A model generated the notes under the pieces. The model was not told the origin of the DNA and did not search any database. It saw only the letters and a list, made by a program, of their open reading frames with translations. A stretch of DNA of 64,000 bases from CAYJPA01 sp964371945 (GTDB lineage: Bacteria; Chloroflexota; Chloroflexia; Thermomicrobiales; UBA6265), in assembly GCA_964371945.1 (NCBI GenBank), contig CAYJPA010000001.1, positions 1 to 64,000 on the forward strand, read 5' to 3'. Positions 23,717 to 32,033 of this stretch are shown here, in pieces. Made by a program: the position numbers and the translations under genes. Each line of letters starts with the position of its first letter. Position 1 is the first letter of the stretch.

Positions 23717-25429
23717 ATGTACCTCCACGACCACTCCCTCTCATACGTCCACGGCGCAAGCGATGTGCCGCTGATCGGGGCGACGATCGGCGATTTGTTC
23801 GATCGCGTGGTTGATCAATTCCCGGAGCGCGAGGCACTGGTTTCACGTCATCAGAGCCTACGCTTCACGTATCGCGAACTGCAAGCGGCGTGCGACCAGT
23901 TCGCGAGGGGTTTGCTGGCACTCGGGATCGGGAAGGGCGACCGAATCGGGATTTGGTCGCCGAATCATGCCGAGTGGGTGATCGCGCAATTCGCGACGCC
24001 GAAAATCGGCGCGATTCTGGTCAACATCAATCCCGCCTACCGGGTGCGGGAGCTCGAGTACGCGCTCCGTCAATCGGGCTGCACGGCGCTGATCATCGCG
24101 CCTCCATTCAAGACGTCGGACTACGCGGCGTTGCTGCGCGAGGTTTGTCCCGAGCTCGATGCGTGTGAACCGGGACAGCTTCGATCTGCCACATTACCCG
24201 ATCTCACAACGGTCATCTCCTTCGGTGATCAAAACCTGGCAGGCGTCTTCGATTGGGACGCCGTGCTGGCGGCGAGTCAATCGATTTCCACGGAAGTGCT
24301 CTCGGCCAAGCAGGCTGAGCTGCAATTCGACGACCCGATCAACATCCAGTACACCTCGGGCACGACCGGTTTTCCGAAGGGCGCGACCCTTTCCCACCAT
24401 TCGATCCTTAACAACGGCTTCTTCATCGGCGAGCGCATGAAGTTCACCGAACAGGATCGACTCTGCGTGCCGGTCCCCTTCTACCACTGTTTTGGCATGG
24501 TGCTTGGCAATTTAGCTTGCGTCACTCACGGCGCGGCGATGGTGATTCCCGCGCCGGTCTTCGATCCACGCGCGACCTTGACCGCGGTCGCCGAGGAACG
24601 GTGCACCGCGCTTCATGGCGTGCCGACGATGTTCATCGCTCAGCTCGGCGATCCAGAGTTCGCGTCGTTCGATCTCTCGACCCTGCGCACCGGGATCATG
24701 GCCGGCTCGCCATGTCCGGTCGAGGTGATGAAGCAGGTTGTCGACAAGATGCACATGCGCGACGTCACGATCTGTTACGGAATGACCGAAACATCGCCCG
24801 TTTCCTTCCAGAGCGCGACCGACGATCCAGTCGAAAAGCGTGTTTCAACGGTCGGCCGGGTGCACCCGTACGTCGAATGCAAGATTGTCGATCCCGCGAC
24901 GCAACAGGTCGTTCCTCGAGGCACGCCTGGTGAGCTCCTGTCCCGTGGGTACATCGTAATGCTCGGTTACTGGGGCAACCCGGAGGCGACGGCCGCCGCG
25001 ATCGACGATGGACGCTGGATGCACACCGGCGATCTCGCGACGATGGATGCTGATGGTTATGTCAATATAGTCGGCCGCGCCAAGGATATGATCATCCGCG
25101 GTGGCGAGAACATCTATCCGCGCGAGATCGAAGAGTTCCTTTACTTCCATCCGAAAATCCGCGATGTCCAGGTGATCGGCGTGCCGGACGCACGCTATGG
25201 CGAAGAAGTGATGGCCTGGGTGATCCTTCACCCTGGGCAAGAAGCGACGGGGGAAGAGCTACGGGCGTATTGCGACGGCAAGATCGCCTACTTCAAGATT
25301 CCGCGTTACTGGCGCTTCGTCGAGAGCTTCCCGATGACCGTGACCGGAAAAATCCAGAAGTTCAAAATGCGCGAATCCGTAATCGAAGAGCTCAATTTGG
25401 GCGCGGTGGCTGGTGTCGTGACCGCTTGA
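23717..25429 (+). CDS. AMP-forming acyl-CoA synthetase
   Basis: ANL-superfamily ligase that activates a carboxylic acid to acyl-AMP and then acyl-CoA, 570 aa. Motifs in order: P-loop YTSGTTGFPKGATLS (about 213), CYGMTETSP (about 355), the TGD element in HTGDLATMDADGY (about 437), the hinge IVGRAKDMIIRGGENIYP, and the catalytic Lys in VTGKIQKFKM near the end. Such enzymes from this subgroup take medium or branched fatty acids. It is divergent from the acyl-CoA dehydrogenase gene, so the pair probably performs activation and the first oxidation of the same substrate. No membrane segment. Confidence 0.92.
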   Translation: MYLHDHSLSYVHGASDVPLIGATIGDLFDRVVDQFPEREALVSRHQSLRFTYRELQAACDQFARGLLALGIGKGDRIGIWSPNHAEWVIAQFATPKIGAILVNINPAYRVRELEYALRQSGCTALIIAPPFKTSDYAALLREVCPELDACEPGQLRSATLPDLTTVISFGDQNLAGVFDWDAVLAASQSISTEVLSAKQAELQFDDPINIQYTSGTTGFPKGATLSHHSILNNGFFIGERMKFTEQDRLCVPVPFYHCFGMVLGNLACVTHGAAMVIPAPVFDPRATLTAVAEERCTALHGVPTMFIAQLGDPEFASFDLSTLRTGIMAGSPCPVEVMKQVVDKMHMRDVTICYGMTETSPVSFQSATDDPVEKRVSTVGRVHPYVECKIVDPATQQVVPRGTPGELLSRGYIVMLGYWGNPEATAAAIDDGRWMHTGDLATMDADGYVNIVGRAKDMIIRGGENIYPREIEEFLYFHPKIRDVQVIGVPDARYGEEVMAWVILHPGQEATGEELRAYCDGKIAYFKIPRYWRFVESFPMTVTGKIQKFKMRESVIEELNLGAVAGVVTA

Positions 25430-25599
25430 CGCCTCGTCACGAGCTCGAGGGCGATGGCTCAAGACGCAGAGGAATGGCGGGTTGCGAGGCAACTTGTCGC
25501 ATCGCCGCCGTGCATCTTCTCTCGCCACGGGTGCGCAATCGAGATGGCCCGATTCTCCAAGAACGAAAGAGTCGCGTGCATCCCCAAAAACGATAGTCA

Positions 25600-27531
25600 T
25601 TAGTCTTCGACATCCGGGATATCGATTGTGATCGCAACTGTCTCACCGTCAACGGCCACGACCTTGGACAATGGAATCTCGGGTTGCGGAACGAGCGAAT
25701 CGTTCGCATCGAGTCCCACCAAATAACTTCCCCCTGGCAAGCCGCCGATGGTGATGCGACCGTCATTGTCCCGGTCATACCAATCGCACCGTTGAGTGAT
25801 CCGAGCTCCGGGTTCGCCGCCGTCGTCCGCGAAGACCGCCACGCATCTCGATTGCTGGTCCGGGTTCTCGTCCGGTCCCATGATGGTGATGATCACCTGG
25901 GCGCCACCTTTCGAGGTTTGCATCTCCATGTTTCTCGTTACCCCGGCCTTCACGGTTGTGCTCTTGGAGGCAGGCAGTGCATATCCGCTGGGCATTGTTA
26001 CAGGCACGATGGTGTACTTTCCCGGGGGAAGCCTATGGATTGCGATCTTTCCGTCTGCATACCCGTCGTCGATATCGCATGCGGCAGGAGCGGGCTCACC
26101 GAATAACGACGTGGCGCCGTCCCGATAGCCCTCGATCGCGCTAAACGCCGACACGCAGCCGTTTCTGACACTCTTGCCCGCGTCATCCAACATTGTGACC
26201 TTGATTACGGCTCCCTTTACCGTCTCGACGGTCACCGAGACCTGCTCGTTCTCGCCTACGGTGATGTGTTGATCGGGCGTCGGCGCCTCGTCAGGACCTC
26301 CAGGCCTATGAACGATCACGAGCTCGCCCACCGGGACCGAGATGGACAAACTCATCATCCGTTCCTCGAAGTCAAAGCGCATGCAACTAAGTACATTCCA
26401 GTTGTCCCGCGAGAAACCGGCGGCAGCCTCATAAATGGTGAAACAGCTCCCGAAGATGAATCTCGTAGACGCATCTACTGGGCTTACGATCGAAAGGGAT
26501 TGCCCACCTGGCTCCAGGGTGAGCGTGGCCTCCTCCGCGCCTCTGTCGGTGATGGACACATGGAGAATGCTCTGCTCTGAGATTTGGTATCCTGCAGGAA
26601 CGGTTGCCGGTTCGATCAGGTACGCTCCAGGTTCAACCCCCGACAACAGGACAATTCCATCCGGTTCAAACACGCCGGGAGTCGAGTTATCGAAACTGTC
26701 GCAATTTGAAAAGAAACCCAACTGCTCGCCGTCCGTTTGTCTCGCGTTGAGGCAGATGTCGGTGAGGATGGGCGTTCCGGCATCGTCCACAACACTGACC
26801 GCGATCGAGCTCGTGGTGCTCATGCGGGTAAAGGTCACCTCCGCGGAATTCTCCTCGCCGGATCGTACCGACACGGCCAGTTCGAAATCATCGGGCAGTA
26901 ATGCCTGCGTGAACGGCGGTCGCAAGAGGTATTCGCCGGCCGGTAGCCCCGTTATTTGCAGTTTGCCGCCAGTCGAACTCTCGGAAAGGCAGTTCCACCC
27001 GACCGGTTGTCCAAGAAGGCCAATACCGTTGTCGCGCGCGAGGTAAAAGCAACCCTCCGTCAGACCTTCTCCATTGCTTTCGATTGCTGTGATGTTGAGG
27101 GTTTCTCCGCCCGCTCTCTGAACCACCTCGATTTGACTGGTGACCCCCACCTCATACTCGAAACTCGACTTGTTCCCGACCATGAAGCCCGCGGCCGCGG
27201 TTAGCTGGTAGATAGCAAATCTTCCCGATCGACCGAAGATCGTGACCGCCGTTGAACCATCGTCCGCGCCGTCACCAGCGTCGCAACTGGTGTCGATTCC
27301 GCCGAATCGGAACGTTGAATTGGCGTCGTCGGCTCGGATCGCGGTAAAACAAGCCCCAGGAACCAGCGCACCATCCTCGTCAACCGACGTGATCACGACC
27401 CCCACCGTGGATTGTGACCCGGCTCGCTCTGGAGTATGGAAGGAGCTCGCAATCCCGCAAAGGAGCATCCCCGCGATCAGCAACAGTCGACGACCTCGGA
27501 ACCGGTTGAAGGCAAACATCAGATTATTCAC
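25600..27531 (-). CDS. Secreted six-repeat protein with Cys-containing prealbumin-like domains
   Basis: Exported protein of 643 aa. The N-terminus has a basic start and the hydrophobic signal LLLIAGMLLCGIASSF. The rest consists of about six units of roughly 95 residues. Each starts with a VxITxxD-type strand, has a Cys soon after (GACFTAI, EGCFYLA, DICLNAR, GSCFTIY, NGCVSAF, SRCVAVF), a second Cys about 20-30 residues later, and ends with a G(L/V)PxGxY(L/T)(I/L)xP strand. This is the layout of SpaA/Cna-B prealbumin-like beta-sandwich domains, here probably disulphide-bonded. No sortase motif or membrane anchor is seen. GTG 27531 follows GAGGAG by about 11 nt; ATG 27519 is an alternative. Likely a surface or matrix protein; function unknown. 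Confidence 0.75.
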   Translation of the reverse strand: MNNLMFAFNRFRGRRLLLIAGMLLCGIASSFHTPERAGSQSTVGVVITSVDEDGALVPGACFTAIRADDANSTFRFGGIDTSCDAGDGADDGSTAVTIFGRSGRFAIYQLTAAAGFMVGNKSSFEYEVGVTSQIEVVQRAGGETLNITAIESNGEGLTEGCFYLARDNGIGLLGQPVGWNCLSESSTGGKLQITGLPAGEYLLRPPFTQALLPDDFELAVSVRSGEENSAEVTFTRMSTTSSIAVSVVDDAGTPILTDICLNARQTDGEQLGFFSNCDSFDNSTPGVFEPDGIVLLSGVEPGAYLIEPATVPAGYQISEQSILHVSITDRGAEEATLTLEPGGQSLSIVSPVDASTRFIFGSCFTIYEAAAGFSRDNWNVLSCMRFDFEERMMSLSISVPVGELVIVHRPGGPDEAPTPDQHITVGENEQVSVTVETVKGAVIKVTMLDDAGKSVRNGCVSAFSAIEGYRDGATSLFGEPAPAACDIDDGYADGKIAIHRLPPGKYTIVPVTMPSGYALPASKSTTVKAGVTRNMEMQTSKGGAQVIITIMGPDENPDQQSRCVAVFADDGGEPGARITQRCDWYDRDNDGRITIGGLPGGSYLVGLDANDSLVPQPEIPLSKVVAVDGETVAITIDIPDVED

Positions 27532-28078
27532 CTTTCACGACTCTCCTCGACGTGCTATTCGTTCTGGGCCACTGGATCCCTTGATTCGGCGAAAGAAGAG
27601 CGCAGTTGCGCATCACAGGGAGAAGGGGGAAACTCGAAACCCCAGTTCGCTGAGAATCTCCACCCAACAATGGGTGAGCTCTGGTGGACGCGTATTGATA
27701 TCACAGGAAAAGCAAATCCAACGTATCACCAGTCCTATCGGCTGTCAAGACTCTGACCATCAATCTGTCAATCGCGGGATGCATTCAATGTGTGCCTGGG
27801 ATGATTGATGTTCCGGTTACGCGGGCGGATAGGAGCCGGCGCATTCGCGTTCGACACGGAGGCGAGCCGGACCCAGAAATCCAGAACGAGGAAATGCACT
27901 GCCGGATGCGGAAACGGGGCCGCCACTTTTGGCTAAGTTGATGTACGCTCGTCACAAGATGCACACTGAAGTCATCCGAGATACGTATCGAACTGCTTGA
28001 AGACTTCCCGGGCAAGTCGAATGTGTCGATATGACGACACGAATAGATGAACGAATGCAGTGACGGTCGGAGGGGATC
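27532..28078. other. Divergent intergenic region
   Basis: About 550 bp without a supported gene. On the minus strand a TTGACA (27748-27743) and TACGTT (27725-27720) with 17-bp spacing form a plausible promoter for the secreted protein, giving a leader of about 190 nt. The leader contains a CACCCA/TGGGTG hairpin at 27661-27676. Nothing recognisable was found for the plus-strand side apart from the ribosome-binding site of the small membrane protein. Confidence 0.5.
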
Positions 28079-28348
28079 ATGATCGATCGGTTGTTCGGCA
28101 TCATCGTCGGCGGGATCGTCGCCTTCCTGTTGTTGCTGCTCTTTGATGACGGCCGGATCATCTCGGACCAAACCACCGGGTTTGCGGTTGCGGTCGGTAT
28201 CGGCGCGGCAGTGAACTTGATCTGGCCGCTCGTGATGTCGATCTTGATCTCAAGGCGCGCCAAGGGCCGGCGAAACGAGCTCGTTCAGGCCGAGGTTCAG
28301 CGCCAGCTCTCCACTCAGGTGCAGCAACCCCCGGAATCCGAACCATAG
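28079..28348 (+). CDS. Small two-helix membrane protein of unknown function
   Basis: An 89-aa protein with two transmembrane segments, LFGIIVGGIVAFLLLLLF (about 4-21) and TGFAVAVGIGAAVNLIWPLVM (about 33-54), followed by a basic and Gln-rich cytoplasmic tail (SRRAKGRRNELVQAEVQRQL). The start is supported by GGAGG 6 nt upstream of the ATG. It stands alone, with no operon partner, between the secreted repeat protein and the VOC gene. No family recognised. Confidence 0.7.
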   Translation: MIDRLFGIIVGGIVAFLLLLLFDDGRIISDQTTGFAVAVGIGAAVNLIWPLVMSILISRRAKGRRNELVQAEVQRQLSTQVQQPPESEP

Positions 28349-28477
28349 GCCGGTTCCTGGCTTGTTCGAGCGACCATCGCCAGCGCGAACACCTCGATAA
28401 GCGCTGTTGATCGACCACTGATCATAACGCCGCATGAACGATCTCCGCGCACGAAACGCGGGGATCAGGCGAGGCGC

Positions 28478-28888
28478 TCAATCTGAGCTCGCCGCGTCGT
28501 CGACAGGCTGAGCGATCACAATGACATTCCCTTCCGAGTCGGCGAAATAGGCGGCATTGTCACCCCAATCGCGAGCCTTAAACATGCTGAGCGCACCTGC
28601 GCCTGCAACCGCAAGCTTTCTCATTGCCGCATCTGGATTGCCGGCGTAGAAGTAAAGCTCAGTTCCCGTGACCGAATCGATCGCCGCATCTGAGTCAGGT
28701 CGATCGAAGTTCCGTTTGAAGGCTTCTCGCTGGTAAAGCCCAAGGCGCATTCCTGCCGGTAGCTGGAATTCAACGTACACCGGCGTATCAACCGTCAGTG
28801 GCCAAGCAAAGGCGGTGCGATAAAAGCGCAGCGCCTGATCCAGATCGTCGACAGCGAGTATCACGAGCCCTAAATGCACCTCAGACAT
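28478..28888 (-). CDS. VOC superfamily (glyoxalase-like) protein
   Basis: Single-domain vicinal-oxygen-chelate fold protein, about 136 aa. The beta-alpha-beta-beta-beta pattern is seen in HLGLVILAVDDLDQALRFYRTAF at the N-terminus and NAAYFADSEGNVIVIAQP at the C-terminus. ATG 28888 is used because TAGGAG lies 6 nt before it; the TTG two codons earlier is less likely. The possible metal ligands (His, Glu) are only partly clear, so it could be an enzyme such as glyoxalase or dioxygenase, or a ligand-binding or resistance protein. It is not clearly in an operon. Confidence 0.83.
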   Translation of the reverse strand: MSEVHLGLVILAVDDLDQALRFYRTAFAWPLTVDTPVYVEFQLPAGMRLGLYQREAFKRNFDRPDSDAAIDSVTGTELYFYAGNPDAAMRKLAVAGAGALSMFKARDWGDNAAYFADSEGNVIVIAQPVDDAASSD

Positions 28889-29048
28889 CGGCAACTCCTA
28901 GCTTGATTTGTCGAATCGACAACCCCCAAGTGCTCCTGATCAGCGGTAATACCTGACGCCCGGGAATTGTGCGTAGAGCACTTCAGCGCTCTTCATGGAG
29001 GTCGAGCCGGTGGTTCTGTACAGGGCCGCCTCGGCTGTCCGGCGGTTG

Positions 29049-29696
29049 TTACCCGACGGCGCCTTCTGATGATAGCTTGCGCGTTCCCCAAATCGTAACG
29101 AACCCGATGAGAATCATTGCGCCGGCGATCTGATTGGCAAGCCCGTAATCTCCGCGCTGCATAGCGTCATACACCGCTAACGGCATCGTCCGCGTACGGC
29201 CGGGAATACTGCCGGCCACGGCGAGCGTCGCTCCGAACTCCCCTAATGCCCGCACAGTGGAGAGTGTCAGTCCGACAAAAATGCCGTTGCGTGCTAGCGG
29301 CAGCGTCATCGTCAGCAGCACCCGCAATGTGGCAGCCCCGTCGACCTTAGCGGCTTCCTCGACGGCAGGATCGACGCCGTGCAGACCAATTCGAGTTGCC
29401 TGCACCATCAGCGGCAACCCGACGACAGCGCTGGCTATCGCTGCCGCCTGCCAGGTGAAGAGCAAGTTAATACCGAACCATTCGAGCAACGGCCCATCAC
29501 GTCCAAGAAAGCGAAGCAGCCCATAGCCGACGACGCTCGGTGGCAGCACGAGTGGCAGCATAACCACCGTCTCGGCAATCGTTTTCCCTCGGAATTGAAT
29601 GCGGGCAAAGATCAATGCCAGCACCAGCCCGGCGAGGAACATCGCGGGAACCGCAACCAGGAGCACGAATAGCGAAAGCCGGGTCGCATCCCACAT
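29049..29696 (-). CDS. modB: Molybdate ABC transporter permease
   Basis: Inner-membrane subunit of the molybdate importer, 215 aa with about five transmembrane segments. The ModB signature is clear: ETVVMLPLVLPPSVVGYGLL near residue 38, and the EAA-type loop AVEEAAKVDGAATLRVLLTMTLPLARNG near residue 110, followed by LSTVRALGEFGATLAVAGSIPGRT. It starts 4 nt after the modA stop. No ATPase gene (modC) follows; the next gene is an unrelated VOC protein on the far side of a 150-bp gap. Confidence 0.93.
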   Translation of the reverse strand: MWDATRLSLFVLLVAVPAMFLAGLVLALIFARIQFRGKTIAETVVMLPLVLPPSVVGYGLLRFLGRDGPLLEWFGINLLFTWQAAAIASAVVGLPLMVQATRIGLHGVDPAVEEAAKVDGAATLRVLLTMTLPLARNGIFVGLTLSTVRALGEFGATLAVAGSIPGRTRTMPLAVYDAMQRGDYGLANQIAGAMILIGFVTIWGTRKLSSEGAVG

Positions 29697-29700
29697 GGAG

Positions 29701-30558
29701 CTACTGTGCCGGTTTAGCGACTGGAGTGCCCGCCATCGGAGTTGCCTGTGCTAGGGTTTCACCCGGCAGGATGAAGCCATAACCGCGCATGACCTCGCGC
29801 CCTGCCTCGCTATTGACGAATGTCGCGAACGCCCGGGCCTCGGTTTCATGCGTCGTGCCGGCAATGACGGCCAGTGCCTGATTGAGCGGCTGGTGTAGCT
29901 TTTCCGGCAGCAGCGTCCATTTGCCATCGCCTTTGATGGACAGCGACAGCGCCACGATCGCCACATCGACATCGCCGGTCTGTGCATAACGGAGTGTAGC
30001 GGCGATGTTCTCCCCAAATATCAGCTTGTCTTGCACGGCATCCCACAGGCCTTCCGTTTGCAGCGCCTCGCGTGCAGCGACACCGTAGGGCGCATGATCG
30101 GGATTCGCAATCGCGATCCGCCTCACGTCCAGACTGGTCAAGTCCAGCAATTCGTCCAATGTCAGAGGGCTGTCCGCGCGCGTCCAGATCACAATCCGGC
30201 CCCTGGCGTAGTGCGCTTTGGTGTCCGGCAGAATCAACCCTTTAGCATCGAGCTGGTCGATGTATGAGACGTTCGCGGCCGCGAATACGTCCACGGGCGC
30301 CCCAGCCTCGATCTGCTGGGTTAGATGTCCGGTTGATCCAAAATTGAAGTCAACAGCAACGCCGGTTCGTTCTTCAAACAGCTTACCCAATGCTTCGAAT
30401 GCAGGCGTCAGATCGGCGGCGGCCGACACGGTGAGCGCTGAATCGCTCTGTGCGCTGACCGGTGCCCAGGCATTCGGCGCAACGAATAGCGCTAGGAGGA
30501 TAGAACCCAGCATGAACCGCCGTAACAGACCCGGTCGACGTGCACGAGTCCGATCCAT
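29701..30558 (-). CDS. modA: Molybdate-binding protein
   Basis: Extracellular molybdate-binding component, 285 aa. The N-terminal signal peptide is LLRRFMLGSILLALFVAPNAWAPVSAQ. The mature protein opens with the ModA pattern LTVSAAADLTPAFEALGKLFEERTGVAV and NFGSTGHLTQQIEAGAPVDVFAAAN, whose Ser and backbone groups bind the oxyanion. Later segments AIANPDHAPYGVAAREAL and GDVDVAIVAL fit the family. It forms an operon with modB. The molybdenum would feed molybdopterin enzymes. An AT-rich inverted-repeat-like stretch at 30575-30610 upstream may hold its promoter or operator, but no ModE site was identified. Confidence 0.93.
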   Translation of the reverse strand: MDRTRARRPGLLRRFMLGSILLALFVAPNAWAPVSAQSDSALTVSAAADLTPAFEALGKLFEERTGVAVDFNFGSTGHLTQQIEAGAPVDVFAAANVSYIDQLDAKGLILPDTKAHYARGRIVIWTRADSPLTLDELLDLTSLDVRRIAIANPDHAPYGVAAREALQTEGLWDAVQDKLIFGENIAATLRYAQTGDVDVAIVALSLSIKGDGKWTLLPEKLHQPLNQALAVIAGTTHETEARAFATFVNSEAGREVMRGYGFILPGETLAQATPMAGTPVAKPAQ

Positions 30559-30752
30559 GACTCACCCCTCTTCTGATCATTAGTCAATAGCTGAATAATC
30601 AGTGATCGGAGACTACCATGTTTCGGCTATTCGTGCGTGAACGCTTTGTTTCATGGCGAAGAGAGTGGCAGTACAATCAAATATTGCATATTACCGACTT
30701 TGCTAAGAGTATGTTTCAGCCGAAGTTTGTCACTGTACGCTGGAGGAAGAAC

Positions 30753-31534
30753 ATGTTGCTGAGCGACAAAACCGCGCTCGTTTACGGGGCTGGAGGTTCG
30801 ATTGGAGGTGCGGCGGCCCGCGTGCTTGCCAATGACGGCGCGCGAGTCGTGCTTGTAGGTCGAGCGCAGGCCAGTCTCGATGTTACGGCTCACAACAATC
30901 ACCTCGCGGGTGGCAAATCCGAAACAGCGGTCGTCGATGCGTTTGATCCGTCCGCGGCCGATGCACACCTTGCGTAGCTGGCCTCGGAAGGGATGATCGA
31001 CGTCTCGTTCAATGCCGCCGGTGGTCGCGACGTGCAAGGAGTGCCTTCCAGCGGATTCTCCGCCGGCGATCTAGTCCGCTCGTTCGACACTCGAATGAGC
31101 GTCAACTTCATTACCGCTACGGCGGCGGCCCGCGTGATGATCAAGCAAGGAAGCGGAGTCACTCAAACGATCACCGCGCCCCCCTGATCTGATCGCGCAT
31201 CCAAACGCTGGAGGATTGGGCGTTTCGGGCGCCGCGCCCGAGTCGCTTTGCCGGCAGCTCGCGATCGAGGCCGGTCCATACGGTGTCCGAGTGGTCTGTC
31301 TGCGCTCGTCTGGATCGCCGGACGCGAGGGGCGTAAAGGCCGCGCTCGAACTGCACGCGTGTAAAGGGGGTGACGTTTGAGGAGTTTGCGGCCGGGGCCG
31401 GGTCCAGAGCGTTGCCGCGGCACCATCCGAAGTTGGCGGAAGTAGCGAGTGCCGCGGTCATCGTGGCGTCCGACAGGGCCAGCGCGATCACTGGATCGAT
31501 CGCCAATGTCACCGGTGGTGAGGTCGTCGATTAG
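30753..31534 (+). pseudogene. Decayed short-chain dehydrogenase/reductase (SDR) gene
   Basis: The start is well formed: GGAGGA upstream of ATG 30753 and the NAD-binding glycine motif KTALVYGAGGSIGGAAARVL. Then come three lesions. An in-frame TAG at 30975-30977 breaks AHLA-LASEGMIDVSFNAAGG, where a Gln codon is likely. A six-C run at 31179-31184 shifts the frame before PDLIAHPNAGGLGVSGAAP. A five-G run at 31366-31370 shifts it again before VTFEEFAAGAGS. The last segment AITGSIANVTGGEVVD is the normal SDR ending. The catalytic Tyr-x3-Lys is not seen. Two lesions are homopolymer length changes and could be errors, but the nonsense codon and missing Tyr support real decay. Confidence 0.82.
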
Positions 31535-31589
31535 TCGACCGCCGGGATGCGCCCGGCAGGGTAACGACCGGCGGAGAAGGAAGTGGACA

Positions 31590-31628
31590 AAAACGAGCTC
31601 CGATCCCAGGTGAGGAAACGGAGCTCGT
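31590..31628 (-). terminator. Rho-independent terminator of the SH3-like gene
   Basis: On the minus strand, ACGAGCTCCG (31628-31619) pairs with CGGAGCTCGT (31602-31593) in a 10-bp stem with a 16-nt loop, followed directly by TTTTG. It lies 40 nt after the stop of the SH3-like gene, the expected place for its terminator. Confidence 0.8.
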
Positions 31629-31667
31629 GCCGTTAGCATGCAATATCGGATAAACGTGCGCGGTTGA

Positions 31668-32009
31668 CTATGCCGGTGCGAGGAGCTCACCCGCAACCCA
31701 GCCGTCACCCGCGTCCGAGGTGATGTAGTACCAGGTGTAGCCGTCCGCGGAAACCGGTCCGTCTGTGATGATTGCGGTGGCTCCCGTTTCCAGCACGGCC
31801 AGCACCGATCCGCCGGTCGAAGCGTCGTCACGGAGATTGAGGGCGTCGGTATTGACGACAAGATAGTCACCGATTGCCCACGCGGTCTCTTCCTGGGCGT
31901 TTACCAGATTGGGGCCGGCCGCCACTCCCAGCGCAATCAGCGCCACAAGTGCGAGCAACGCGGTCGAGCGAAGAAGTAATGGTAGGCGGGAAAAGGATTT
32001 GAAGGTCAT
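31668..32009 (-). CDS. Secreted SH3-like (SH3b) domain protein
   Basis: Small exported protein, 113 aa from ATG 32009, which has AAGGAG about 8 nt upstream (the frame extends 8 codons further). The signal peptide is LPLLLRSTALLALVALIALGVAAG, with a likely cleavage after VNA. The mature part is one bacterial SH3 domain: DYLVVNTDALNLRDDASTGG, then ETGATAIITDGPVSADGYTWYYI and DGWVAGELL. These domains bind cell-wall material or mediate protein contacts. It is monocistronic, with its own terminator at 31590-31628. The Thermomicrobiales-type genomes carry many such short SH3 proteins, to my recollection. Exact role unknown. Confidence 0.82.
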   Translation of the reverse strand: MTFKSFSRLPLLLRSTALLALVALIALGVAAGPNLVNAQEETAWAIGDYLVVNTDALNLRDDASTGGSVLAVLETGATAIITDGPVSADGYTWYYITSDAGDGWVAGELLAPA

Positions 32010-32033
32010 TACGGAAGCTCCTTGTTCGATCAT

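Noticed and set aside
27661..27676. Riboswitch in the leader of the secreted repeat protein
   Set aside because: A small CACCCA/TGGGTG hairpin is present but no known aptamer pattern could be matched.
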